DNA of 38,298 nucleotides from Pseudomonadota bacterium. Lineage in GTDB: Bacteria > Pseudomonadota > Gammaproteobacteria > Pseudomonadales > Azotimanducaceae. The DNA lies in NCBI GenBank assembly GCA_022571415.1, contig JACZXW010000014.1, forward strand, positions 1-38,298, written 5' to 3'. The position numbers and the translations under genes are program-made. Positions 27,565 to 35,820 of this stretch are shown piece by piece. Position 1 is the stretch's first letter. Every line of letters starts with the position of its first letter. A model generated the notes under the pieces. It was not told where the DNA came from. It worked only from the letters and a program-made list of their open reading frames with translations, and did not search any database.

Positions 27565-28818
27565 CTATACGGGATGGACTCTCACTGGAAGATCAGAGAT
27601 ACCCAGAATAAAATTCGAATGTACCCGAACCGGGTCTCCCACCACTTCCACCCTATGGAAGCGCTTCATGATTTCTTCCCAGACCATCCTCAACTGCATT
27701 TCAGCAAGCCTGTTGCCCATGCAACGGTGGATACCAAAACCGAATGAGACATGATGGCGAGCGTGATCACGTTCAATATTAAATTTGTCCGGATCATCAA
27801 TCACATCCTCATCACGATTTCCTGATACATACCACATAACCACCTTGTCTCCAGCCTTAATCTTCTTCCCTCTCAGCACCGTGTCTTGTGTGGCGGTACG
27901 ACGCATGTGCGATAAAGGCGTTTGGTAACGAATGATTTCAGAAACCATCGTCGGAATGAGCTCCAGGTTATCCCGCAACTTCTGGTACTGATCCGGATTC
28001 TCGTTTAGGGCCAGCACGCCACCGCTAATGGAGTTGCGCGTGGTGTCGTTCCCACCCACGATAAGCAGGAATAGGGTACCTAAAAATTCCATGCGATCCA
28101 TATCGCGAGTATTTTCACCGTGCGCCAACAACGAAATAAAGTCGTTTTTCGGTGGCTGCGCTGCACGCTCACGCCAGAGGCGTTCAAAATATTCGAGGCA
28201 CTCAATCATAATGGCCCGTCTTTCACTTTCGTCAATCTGTTCAGACCCGGTCAGGTCTTCACTGGTCATCATGACGTCCGACCAATAGGGCAACAGATGC
28301 CGATCCTCAAACGGAAAATCAAACAGCGTCGCCAGCATCTGGGTCGTCAGCTCAATGGATACCTTGTCCACCCAGTTGAATGTTTCGCCCACCGGTAGTT
28401 CATCCAGAATCTTACCGGCACGTTCCCGGATAATCGGCTCGAGCTCCGCCAGTGTTCGCGGCGAAACAGCGGGAGTGACGGTTCGACGCCTGACATCGTG
28501 GTCAGGAGGATCCATGACAATGAAATTTGGTGTCTCGAAATCATCTGCAAAGTCACCAATGGTGATGGCAGGTTCTGAGGAAAAGATCTCATGGTTTCTA
28601 TCTACATACACAATGTCTTCAAACTTCGTGATTGACCAGAAGGGTCCAAACGCACTTTCCGCACAATAATGCACAGGATCCTCTTTCCGCAGCCGCGCAA
28701 AATAAGCCCCATGCAGGTTCTGCTGGAACAGGCCCGGCTGGCTCATATCGATCTGATCTAGGGGGATGCTGTAAGGGTCGCTTGGCAGGGAACTGGCAGT
28801 GACGTTCATGATTAACAT
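27565..28818 (-). CDS. Cytochrome P450, CYP153-like (alkane/fatty acid terminal hydroxylase)
   Basis: A soluble bacterial class I P450 of 417 residues. The heme-ligand loop is FGFGIHRCMG with Cys366, the I-helix oxygen-activation segment is GGNDTT at 255-260, and the ExxR pair is Glu294/Arg297. Long stretches match CYP153 enzymes as I remember them (FGPFWSITKFEDI, FIVMDPPDHDV, LLIVGGNDTTRNSISGG, VVMWYVSGNRDE). CYP153 enzymes omega-hydroxylate alkanes and fatty acids and normally need a ferredoxin and ferredoxin reductase; neither is adjacent. It is inserted in an otherwise housekeeping segment between apaH and pnuC. Either Met at 28818 or Met at 28809 could be the start. The exact subfamily and substrate need a phylogeny. 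Confidence 0.88.
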   Translation of the reverse strand: MLIMNVTASSLPSDPYSIPLDQIDMSQPGLFQQNLHGAYFARLRKEDPVHYCAESAFGPFWSITKFEDIVYVDRNHEIFSSEPAITIGDFADDFETPNFIVMDPPDHDVRRRTVTPAVSPRTLAELEPIIRERAGKILDELPVGETFNWVDKVSIELTTQMLATLFDFPFEDRHLLPYWSDVMMTSEDLTGSEQIDESERRAIMIECLEYFERLWRERAAQPPKNDFISLLAHGENTRDMDRMEFLGTLFLLIVGGNDTTRNSISGGVLALNENPDQYQKLRDNLELIPTMVSEIIRYQTPLSHMRRTATQDTVLRGKKIKAGDKVVMWYVSGNRDEDVIDDPDKFNIERDHARHHVSFGFGIHRCMGNRLAEMQLRMVWEEIMKRFHRVEVVGDPVRVHSNFILGISDLPVRVHPV

Positions 28819-28914
28819 CCGCGTTCAGGAGCTTGCGCATCAGCTTACCAGTAGCCAGCCTCTTTTACTGATCCGGCGATATCCAATGCCTGTGCAGGTA
28901 AACGCAGCCTTGGA

Positions 28915-29541
28915 TCAGATACCCGCTGTCTCCTGCAGCCGTTCCCTGGCAACAAGTGTCGCGCGCCATGCAATCAGCCCGGCGATTGCCATACCGATGT
29001 AAACGCAATAGAGCACCGCATAAAGCTCGATGCCTTTGATGATGTAGACGATGGTGGCGATGATGTCCACCAGCAACCAGACGTACCAGTTCTCAATAAG
29101 TTTGCGCGCGGTCATCCACATGGCAGTGAAACTCATTATGGTGATAGTACTGTCCGCGTATGCCATATCGGCATCGGTGAACTGCAGCATCAGTTCCGCC
29201 AGCAATGGAATACCAAGGGCGACCAGGGCTAAAAGTATGTAACCTGTTACGCGGTTGATCCGGGTGACCGGCAGGGACCCGGAACTGTCTTGCGCATCAG
29301 CCCGACTCCAGTAAAACCAGCCATAGGCGTTCATTGCTGCATAGTAAATATGCAATCCAAATTCCGAGTAGAGTTTGGTTTGCATAAATACGACAAGGGA
29401 AACCAGCGAATAGACTAATCCAATCGGCCAGGTCCAGATGCTTTGCCTGATCAATAGCCAGACACATAATAGTCCCGAGAGCAAACCGGCCAGTTCAAAT
29501 AAATTGATCGCAACCAGTTGCCCGTAAAGTTCATGCAGCAT
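28915..29541 (-). CDS. pnuC: PnuC-family nicotinamide riboside transporter
   Basis: An inner-membrane facilitator for vitamin B3-type compounds. From the ATG at 29541 (MLHELYG) it has 208 residues and about seven membrane helices. The diagnostic segment TWPIGLVYSLVSLVVFMQTKLYSEFGLHIYY and GWFYWSR match PnuC, including the conserved Trp-Pro-x-Gly. The open frame continues 143 codons further upstream, but that part overlaps cca and looks noncoding. It is divergent from cca with 78 nt between. PnuT-type thiamine transport is a possible alternative, as the family has several vitamin specificities. Confidence 0.88.
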   Translation of the reverse strand: MLHELYGQLVAINLFELAGLLSGLLCVWLLIRQSIWTWPIGLVYSLVSLVVFMQTKLYSEFGLHIYYAAMNAYGWFYWSRADAQDSSGSLPVTRINRVTGYILLALVALGIPLLAELMLQFTDADMAYADSTITIMSFTAMWMTARKLIENWYVWLLVDIIATIVYIIKGIELYAVLYCVYIGMAIAGLIAWRATLVARERLQETAGI

Positions 29542-29619
29542 GAGAAATCCTGATCTACCTTTACTGGAGCCACAACAGAATGCGGTAGACTGCCCTTTTG
29601 TCCGGCGTATTTCAATCTG

Positions 29620-30729
29620 ATGGCACAAGACCAACCCGAGAACACTTACCTGGTAGGCGGCGCGGTGCGCGATAGCCTGCTGGGTCTGTCCGCCGCGGAA
29701 CGCGATTGGGTTGTCGTCGGCAGTAACGCCGCTGAAATGAAAGCTGCAGGATTTATCCAGGTGGGTAAAGATTTTCCTGTTTTTCTGCATCCGGAAACAA
29801 AGGAAGAATACGCCCTCGCCCGTACAGAACGGAAAGTTCGGCCCGGACACGCGGGATTCGAAACTGATTCGAGCGACAACATTACACTGGAGCAAGATCT
29901 CAGGCGACGAGATCTGACCATCAACGCCATCGCCCAGGACACAAATGGCAATCTGATTGATCCTTACCACGGATGTGAAGATCTTGAATTACAGATTATC
30001 CGTCATGTTTCAAACGCGTTCGATGAAGATCCCCTCAGGGTACTTCGAGTCGCGCGGTTCGCGGCAAGGTTTTCACCGCTGGGATTTCAGGTTGCCGATG
30101 AGACCCGGATGTTATGTGAGGCGATGGTCAGTCGTGGTGATCTCTCGGAGTTGCCTGCCGAACGGGTTTTTCAGGAAATGGCCAAGGCGCTGGCCCTCGA
30201 TCATCCGCAGATCTTCTTCAGCTTTCTCAAGGGGATATCCGCTGACAAGCATCTATGGCCGGAGCTGAATGACCCGGCAATTGACTTGCTTGCCAAGACC
30301 ACCAAAGATACGAGCAGCGTCCAACGCTTTGCGATTCTGTTCTGCCATAGCCCGGTGGACAAGATAAAATTTCGCTGCCAGCAGCTTAAAACCCCGCGCC
30401 AGTATCAGGCACTTGCGGTTAACTGCAGCCAGCATATGTCGATCTGGAACCAGGTTTCCAGCCTCTCCCCTGAAGAAATTGTCGGCTTTTTCTACGATCT
30501 GGATGCTATTCGTCAACCTGACCGGTTCCAGGAATTTAATGCTACCTGTGGCCAAATAGCCCAAGCCCGCGCATCGACAGGTCATGAGCAGGGCTCGTGG
30601 ATAAACTGTCTTTCGATAATTTCTAATATCACTTCCGCCGATGTAGATGGTAGTCTTAAAGGTCCGGCGATTGGCGAGGCAATAAGACGTCTCCAAATAG
30701 AGGCAATCGAGTCGCATCATGAAGACTAA
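29620..30729 (+). CDS. cca: CCA tRNA nucleotidyltransferase (class II, HD domain lost)
   Basis: It adds or repairs the 3' CCA of tRNAs. The 369-residue protein has YLVGGAVRDSLLG (10-22), the metal site in ERDWVVVGS, DFPVFLHPETKEEYALARTERK, RRRDLTINAIA and DEDPLRVLRVARFAARF, very close to E. coli Cca. Two oddities: the first Asp of the metal DxD is Glu27 (ERD), and where E. coli has the HD phosphohydrolase (CHDLGKG) this protein reads FCHSPVDKIKF, so the phosphatase/2',3'-cyclase function is probably gone. It overlaps the next gene by 11 nt. Confidence 0.93.
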   Translation: MAQDQPENTYLVGGAVRDSLLGLSAAERDWVVVGSNAAEMKAAGFIQVGKDFPVFLHPETKEEYALARTERKVRPGHAGFETDSSDNITLEQDLRRRDLTINAIAQDTNGNLIDPYHGCEDLELQIIRHVSNAFDEDPLRVLRVARFAARFSPLGFQVADETRMLCEAMVSRGDLSELPAERVFQEMAKALALDHPQIFFSFLKGISADKHLWPELNDPAIDLLAKTTKDTSSVQRFAILFCHSPVDKIKFRCQQLKTPRQYQALAVNCSQHMSIWNQVSSLSPEEIVGFFYDLDAIRQPDRFQEFNATCGQIAQARASTGHEQGSWINCLSIISNITSADVDGSLKGPAIGEAIRRLQIEAIESHHED

Positions 30730-31456
30730 AGTTGTTCTCGTAACTGGCGCAGCAAAACGGATCGGGGCTCAAATTTCCCGGGCTTTTCACCACGCGGGAT
30801 ACAATGTCATCCTGCATTACAACCAGTCTGTCGATGAGGCCAAAAATCTGCAGGGTGAACTGAACTCAGAGCGCCCTGGATCAGTCTCGCTCATGTGTCT
30901 TGATCTGGTAAAAAACTGTCAATGGCACGAACTTGAAGACCAGTGCCTCGAACCCTGGGGCAGATTGGATGTGTTGATTAACAATGCTTCGACCTTCTAT
31001 CCCACCGTTATTGGCACGGTCACGGATTCGCAATGGGACGATCTGATCGGCTCGAACCTGAAGGCGCCCTACTTCATGAGCCAGGCGCTGGCGCCTTGCC
31101 TTAAGGAATTCGCCGGCAATATCGTCAATATCTGTGATATTCACGGCGACCGGCCTTTAAAAAGTTACAGTGTTTACAGTATCGCCAAGGCGGGACTTGC
31201 CATGATGACGCGAGGCCTTGCCAAGGAACTGGCACCGGAAGTCAGGGTAAACGGGATCGCCCCTGGCGCCATTCTCTGGCCGGAAAAACAGGCTGAAGTT
31301 AAAGACAGCACCAAGGCGACCATCATTCGCCAGATACCCTTGAAGCGTCAAGGCGCGCCTGAAGATGTCGCCAATACGGCGGTATTTCTGGCGCGAGATG
31401 CGCCCTATATCAACGGCCAGATCCTGTCAGTCGACGGCGGCAGATCGCTTAGTTAG
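30719..31456 (+). CDS. folM: Pteridine reductase-like short-chain dehydrogenase (FolM type)
   Basis: An NADPH-dependent SDR of 245 residues. The N-terminal VTGAAKRIGAQISRAF carries the TGxxxRIG variant typical of pteridine reductases, which reduce dihydromonapterin or dihydrofolate. The mid-domain VLINNASTFYPT and the catalytic YSIAK (Tyr and Lys) follow, and the C-terminus QILSVDGGRSLS is full length. It overlaps cca by 11 nt, so they are cotranscribed. The last base of its stop codon is the first base of the IS5-family element, so the insertion landed exactly at the gene end. Confidence 0.85.
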   Translation: MKTKVVLVTGAAKRIGAQISRAFHHAGYNVILHYNQSVDEAKNLQGELNSERPGSVSLMCLDLVKNCQWHELEDQCLEPWGRLDVLINNASTFYPTVIGTVTDSQWDDLIGSNLKAPYFMSQALAPCLKEFAGNIVNICDIHGDRPLKSYSVYSIAKAGLAMMTRGLAKELAPEVRVNGIAPGAILWPEKQAEVKDSTKATIIRQIPLKRQGAPEDVANTAVFLARDAPYINGQILSVDGGRSLS

Positions 31457-31470
31457 AGTCTGCTCATTAA
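31456..31470 (+). repeat. Left terminal inverted repeat of the IS5-family element
   Basis: GAGTCTGCTCATTAA, matching the right end on the complement at 33186-33172 with two mismatches (T/C at position 4 and T/A at position 13). The first G also completes the TAG stop of the folM-like gene. Confidence 0.8.
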
Positions 31471-31471
31471 G

Positions 31472-33079
31472 TCACAACGCGGTGTTCGGCGCGAGTCTCA
31501 ACCGACTGCTCAAACCAACTTGCCAGTAGCCGGTGCCTGTCTCGACTATTTGCAGCAGCCATGTTCGAATCCGAATGCACACACTACCGGAGAAGCACAA
31601 CGCATTGCCTTTATTCGAGAGCCAATAAAAAACCCGCAGCAGGATCAGCAGGTTCATCACCAGGAAGATGCTGTTGATCCATGCAAAAGACGTGTCTGCC
31701 CGTTTAGCACGGATATAGTTGAGCCGGTATCCATTCTTTCCCTGGCCGAACTTACCCTCAATCGGAATCCGCTGCCGATACTCCTCACGACGTTGTGCCG
31801 CTAACTGTTTTAACTCCGCTTGATTTGCCGCGGTCGCTTTCTTCGGCCTGCCCAGCGGCTTTCCAGCAAACCGGATACCACGATCCTTGAGATAACGACG
31901 ATTGTCCCGGCTACCATATATCGGATCGCCCAGGACGACTTCCGGATACACGCCATGTCGCTCCCGGTACGCCGCAACCTGCGATTCCAAATCACCGCCC
32001 TCATAGAATGCATCCCAGCGCAAATGATCCACTCGCGCCACACCGTCTCCGGTGAGACTCACACTGAGCTTTGATCCAAACTCCACCGCCTTGTCCAACT
32101 TGCCGCGTACAATCGGGCGAACGTAGGGTTGGCTGATGCTGACAATGCGGTGATCACAACGGTGGACTTTGTTGCAATACATTTGCCACTGCTGTTCATA
32201 GACATGCTGAATGACCCAGTACCGATGTAACAACCAGCGCGGTAACGGCAGTGGCATCCCTTCAGCAAAGTGTTCCAGCAACCGCTCGATATGACCCAGG
32301 TTGCGGCGCAGGTACTGCAACTGCGCCTTGATACCTCGACGCAGTACCTTTGCCCCGGGTCGCCTTTTCTTCACCACCTTGAGGAAGGCCTTGCGGGCAT
32401 TCTGGCGGTAGGTGCGAGGCTTGCGCTGCAATCCTGTCTCGGCATAAAGCTTGTCGATGATCTGCTCGCTAAACTCCCTCGCTTCATTCAACAAACTCAA
32501 ATCTGTTGGAAAACGGATAGCCTGAGGTGCAACCGTCGCATCCACAATGAGTTTCCCCTGGGGTGTCCGCTCCTCTTCATCAGGGTTACTGCCTGACGCT
32601 GCAGGCGGTTCGTCATCATCTGCCGGTGGTTCTTCCTTTGACGATCGACCTTTGGCTGCTGGTTTCTTGTTTGCCTTGTCCAGGGCGTTAATCACGGCAC
32701 TGTGAAAAACATCGAAGACCGACTGTCCCATGCGCTTGCGGATATCGACAAACAGGGAGGGAACAAATGGCGCTTCCATTTGATAGCCGGGCAAGCCGAC
32801 GAAGTACTGCAGATATGGGTTCTCCTGGATCTGGGCAACGGTCTCTCGATCAGAGAGGCAAAGTTTATGCTTGATGATCACGGCACCGATGACTATCCGG
32901 GCATCTTTGGTAGGTCGACCCTGGGTCGCGTTAAGGCTTTCATAGTAAGCATCAGCCAGGTTGTCCCAGGGAATACACTCGCTCATCTTGACCCACCGGT
33001 TGTTCTTATCCAGTGCCGTCTGGAAGGGCCAATCGAATTCTGCGAGGGAGAGTTGCCGGTGGCTCTGATATCGGATCAT
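31472..33079 (-). CDS. IS5-family DDE transposase
   Basis: It catalyses cut-and-paste or copy transposition of the surrounding element. From the ATG at 33079 (MIRYQSHRQLSLAEF, AAGG about 10 nt upstream) it has 535 residues; a Met 14 codons earlier is possible. The N-terminal DUF772-like part contains GRPTKDARIVIGAVIIKHKL and PYLQYFVGLPGYQ. The DDE catalytic core shows LIVDATVAPQAI (first Asp), VVLGDPIYGSRDNRRYL (second Asp) and RIPIEGKFGQGKNGYRL (Glu, with the following Lys). A charged linker rich in Lys, Glu and Pro lies near residues 140-175. The frame is intact, so the element may be active. Confidence 0.92.
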   Translation of the reverse strand: MIRYQSHRQLSLAEFDWPFQTALDKNNRWVKMSECIPWDNLADAYYESLNATQGRPTKDARIVIGAVIIKHKLCLSDRETVAQIQENPYLQYFVGLPGYQMEAPFVPSLFVDIRKRMGQSVFDVFHSAVINALDKANKKPAAKGRSSKEEPPADDDEPPAASGSNPDEEERTPQGKLIVDATVAPQAIRFPTDLSLLNEAREFSEQIIDKLYAETGLQRKPRTYRQNARKAFLKVVKKRRPGAKVLRRGIKAQLQYLRRNLGHIERLLEHFAEGMPLPLPRWLLHRYWVIQHVYEQQWQMYCNKVHRCDHRIVSISQPYVRPIVRGKLDKAVEFGSKLSVSLTGDGVARVDHLRWDAFYEGGDLESQVAAYRERHGVYPEVVLGDPIYGSRDNRRYLKDRGIRFAGKPLGRPKKATAANQAELKQLAAQRREEYRQRIPIEGKFGQGKNGYRLNYIRAKRADTSFAWINSIFLVMNLLILLRVFYWLSNKGNALCFSGSVCIRIRTWLLQIVETGTGYWQVGLSSRLRLAPNTAL

Positions 33080-33165
33080 AGGTGCACGCCTTATGATGGT
33101 TGAGGCTTGTTTTGCGTGCACTATTATACCCTCAATACGATGTATTCTCTATATATATCAACAGG

Positions 33166-33936
33166 TTATAGTTTATGAGCAGGCTCTAAATAAGGGGCTG
33201 ACATATGCCCTTCATCTTCAAATTCTTGATAAGCAATACGAAGATTTTTTGATGGGTGTTTTTCTAAAAGCTCAACAAAGCGTTTTAGCTCTTGCCGCAT
33301 ACCATAGCCATCTTCGGTACCAATACCAAAATAAATGCTTCTATTTAATGCTATAGCTTTTGCTAAGAACGATTCTGCTTTTCGAAAAATTAGCTCACCG
33401 TCCCACCAAAATGCCGGACTGATAATGATATGCGCATTAAATAATGCTGTTTTTTCGATAAGCGAATAACCAGAGAGTAAGCCACCAAATGAATGACCTT
33501 CCAGAATTCTAAACGGATGGGTTCGATAGTTGGAATCAATATGGGGGATCAATTCATCGCTGATGAATTTAAGCAACTTATCCCCACCACCACTATGTTC
33601 TGACTGACTGGCTACATGTGAAATAGTCATATCACGGATACGATCAACACTCTTGATACCGACGATGATAATGGGTGGAATATGACCTGTTCGAGTCAAT
33701 AATTCAGCAGAACCAACAACATGACGAATATTTAGTTCGCCATCGAGTAAATACAGCACAGGATAATTTGTGTTTGCATCATCGTAGCCTACCGGTACAG
33801 AAACTAAAATAGTACGGTCTTCGTTTAAGATATTCGAATGAAGAGTGAATTGCTCCCCAATGATTATTGAAGAAGCTGACGCCACACAACTAATAAAAGA
33901 GATGACGGATAAAAATAAGCCAAACAATAATTTCAT
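33166..33936 (-). CDS. Secreted alpha/beta-hydrolase esterase (COG2819-like), C-terminus truncated by the IS element
   Basis: A 256-residue periplasmic or secreted esterase of the Fes/IroE-like group. The signal peptide is about 1-21 (ending CVASAS). The nucleophile is Ser149 in EGHSFGG and the catalytic His is probably His244 (EDEGHMS), with an acid near GTEDGYGM. Only 12 residues follow the His, and the last six (EPAHKL) and the stop are read from the IS5 right inverted repeat. Native sequence therefore ends at about Leu250, and a terminal helix usual in the fold is lost. Codon use looks more AT-rich than in the core genes, suggesting a separate origin. Activity is doubtful but possible. 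Confidence 0.8.
   Translation of the reverse strand: MKLLFGLFLSVISFISCVASASSIIIGEQFTLHSNILNEDRTILVSVPVGYDDANTNYPVLYLLDGELNIRHVVGSAELLTRTGHIPPIIIVGIKSVDRIRDMTISHVASQSEHSGGGDKLLKFISDELIPHIDSNYRTHPFRILEGHSFGGLLSGYSLIEKTALFNAHIIISPAFWWDGELIFRKAESFLAKAIALNRSIYFGIGTEDGYGMRQELKRFVELLEKHPSKNLRIAYQEFEDEGHMSAPYLEPAHKL
33170..33186 (-). repeat. Right terminal inverted repeat of the IS5-family element
   Basis: Reads GAGCCTGCTCATAAACT on the complement. It doubles as the final codons of the esterase gene (Glu-Pro-Ala-His-Lys and onward). Confidence 0.8.
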
Positions 33937-34243
33937 AATTAACCTTCCCTAAAGAGTATAAGAAGGACAAAGACCCTTTTCCAACAAAATCCAACTTATA
34001 TTGTGGATATCCAAAGGCTCTTTTCTGGATACTGAATTCCGTTCAGGGCGCCTTAAAATTTGTCATTGTTTGAACCATCTAACTTCCGGTTTGGGCACAT
34101 ACCGACCAAATTGGTGGCCCGTATCTTGTTACTTTTCGTGTCCGGTTAGGAGCGGTTAGCGACCGATTACGTCAGTCTCAGTATTCAGTCGATTTATGTC
34201 GAGAACGGCCAATTATAGTCATTTTGTTCTACTTTCAGCGATA
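33937..34243. other. Intergenic stretch between the esterase and the IS110 leader
   Basis: No gene seen. The esterase promoter should be near 33950-34000 on the minus strand. Bases 34080-34240 hold near-repeating patches such as GGTTAGGAGCGGTTAGCGACCG and GAACGGCCAA, which resemble degraded intergenic repeat DNA, but I cannot assign a family. Confidence 0.4.
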
Positions 34244-34470
34244 CTCACCGCAGCTGACAGGTACTGTCAGTGAGAGCGGAACATGCACTCGTGAGCTACG
34301 AATAAACGGCCAAAACACTCGATGTTCACCGCTTTTGCTTCGAGTTCACAAGTGCGCTTGGGTTCGCTAACGAACACTCAGGGCTCGCCGATCACCGGCT
34401 CACCTATATTTGCTTCGCAGAACTCAAGCATGCATGTCCCTACCAGTAATTTAACACCTGGAGTCATCCA
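34244..34470 (+). ncRNA. Candidate IS110 bridge RNA region upstream of the transposase
   Basis: IS110-group elements encode a guide-like bridge RNA in the noncoding left end. This leader is rich in hairpins: CTGACAG-GTA-CTGTCAG (34254-34270) with an outer CTCA/TGAG closing stem, ACTCGA/TCGAGT (34317-34322 with 34340-34345; 17-nt loop) and GTTCG-CTAA-CGAAC (34362-34375). This order of a 5' stem-loop followed by stems with large loops is like known bridge RNAs. RNA limits and target/donor loops are not determined, and the presence of an RNA is inferred. Confidence 0.45.
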
Positions 34471-35724
34471 ATGAACACCATGACGATCAATCCATATGTT
34501 GCCTTTGTCGGTATTGACTGGGCGGATACCAAACATGATGTCTGTATTCAAGCAGCTGATAGCATGAAGAGAGAGTTTGCTGTCGTTCCCCACAAAATTG
34601 AAGAAATTGATGATTGGGCGCAGTCACTACATAAACGCTTTCCTGGACAGATCGCAATCGCTTTAGAGCTATCAAAAGGTCCCATCGTCTATGCGCTTCA
34701 AAAATATGACTACTTCGTTATCTTTCCTATCCATCCATTAACCCTGGCCAAGTATCGTGAAGCGTTTCAGCCGAGTCGTGCCAAAGACGATCCGACCGAT
34801 GCCGAACTAGCCTTGGATTTGATCATGCGTCATCCGGCACGCTTTAAACCGTTGCAACCACAGGGTATTGAAATACGCACCCTGACTGCACTGGTTGAAC
34901 AGCGCAGGCGTTTGGTTAACGATCGAGTACGTCTTACTAACCGACTGCGAAGTACCCTGAAACAGTACTATCCGCAGGCTTTAGAGTGGTTTGGTCGCAT
35001 CGATAGCAAGCTGTTCTGTAACTTCATTGAACGCTGGCCAACGCTCGCCCAGGTTAAACGTGCCAGAACGACAACCTTGACTGCCTTTTTTAAAGCAGGG
35101 AAAACTCGTAATCCTGCGTTACTTGAAACTCGCATAGCCTCCATCAGATCAAGTAGGCATTTGACCTTGGATGAAGCGGTTATCGGACCCAATAAGCTAC
35201 AAGCACTGATGCTCATCGACATGTTGCGAGTGATTCTTAGTGGGATCAAAACCTATGACAAAGAAATTGCTGAACTGGCACCTAAACACGATGACTATGA
35301 TTTGTTCAGTTCACTACCTGGTGCCGGACCATCACTAGCACCCCGTTTACTGGTTGCCTTCGGTGAACAGAGAGATCGATTCAAGAACGCAGCTGAGATG
35401 CAGAAATACTCAGGTGTTGCACCGGTAACAGAACGTAGCGGCACCAAGCACTGGGTGCATTGGCGCTGGCGTTGTCCAGCGTTCGTCAGACAGACGTTCG
35501 TTGAATGGGCCGCACAAACCATCAACAAGTCATACTGGGCGGGTGAGTACTATCGTCAACAGCGTGAGAAAGGCAGTGCTCATCAATCTGCATTGAGGGC
35601 ACTTGCATTCAAGTGGATCCGCATCCTCTACCGTTGTTGGCAGACCAGAACTCGTTATGATGAGGCTACTTACTTGAAAGCATTAGAACGCCGCGGGTCA
35701 CCCCTGATGGCAAAGGCTGCTTAA
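34471..35724 (+). CDS. IS110-family transposase/recombinase
   Basis: A bridge-RNA-guided recombinase of 417 residues. The N-terminal RuvC-like DEDD domain begins FVGIDWADTKHDVCI (first Asp), then IALELSKGPI (Glu) and PSRAKDDPTDAELALDLI (Asp pair). A helical linker follows (LTALVEQRRRLVNDRVRLTNRLRSTL). The C-terminal Tnp_20-type domain has SSLPGAGPSLAPRLLVAFGE and SGVAPVTERSGTK, where the catalytic Ser is expected. The frame is intact and full length. The start at 34471 has CTGGAGT about 9 nt upstream. The leader noncoding region 5' of the gene favours the IS110 rather than IS1111 group. Confidence 0.94.
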   Translation: MNTMTINPYVAFVGIDWADTKHDVCIQAADSMKREFAVVPHKIEEIDDWAQSLHKRFPGQIAIALELSKGPIVYALQKYDYFVIFPIHPLTLAKYREAFQPSRAKDDPTDAELALDLIMRHPARFKPLQPQGIEIRTLTALVEQRRRLVNDRVRLTNRLRSTLKQYYPQALEWFGRIDSKLFCNFIERWPTLAQVKRARTTTLTAFFKAGKTRNPALLETRIASIRSSRHLTLDEAVIGPNKLQALMLIDMLRVILSGIKTYDKEIAELAPKHDDYDLFSSLPGAGPSLAPRLLVAFGEQRDRFKNAAEMQKYSGVAPVTERSGTKHWVHWRWRCPAFVRQTFVEWAAQTINKSYWAGEYYRQQREKGSAHQSALRALAFKWIRILYRCWQTRTRYDEATYLKALERRGSPLMAKAA

Positions 35725-35820
35725 TAAATCAGTTGTAAAATGACTCAGGGCCAGAAGCTGACATGGCAAGTCAAAAGGATTAGGGGCTGAGGAAAGTCCA
35801 AGTTTGCGTAATCCGTGTGA

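Larger units (their letters stand above)
31456..33186 (-). mobile_element. IS5-family insertion sequence, about 1.73 kb
   Basis: It is bounded by imperfect terminal inverted repeats: left GAGTCTGCTCATTAA (31456-31470) and right, on the complement, GAGCCTGCTCATAAA (33186-33172); 13 of 15 bases match. A single transposase fills the element. The flanks are TTA on the left and TAA on the right, so there is no exact target duplication of the TNA type. That may mean the two flanks were once at different insertions, or that the ends are a base or two off. Confidence 0.82.
34244..35751 (+). mobile_element. IS110-family element (ends approximate)
   Basis: It contains an intact IS110-type transposase preceded by a structured noncoding leader. 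IS110 elements lack terminal inverted repeats, so the ends cannot be read directly. A 9-mer ACTCAGGGC occurs both upstream (34376-34384) and just after the gene (35743-35751), but this may be chance. Limits given here enclose the leader hairpins and the downstream 9-mer. Confidence 0.6.

Noticed and set aside
29542-29970. Upstream extension of the pnuC frame
   Set aside because: It runs antisense into cca and shows no PnuC-like or membrane sequence; the family start is MLHELYG at 29541.
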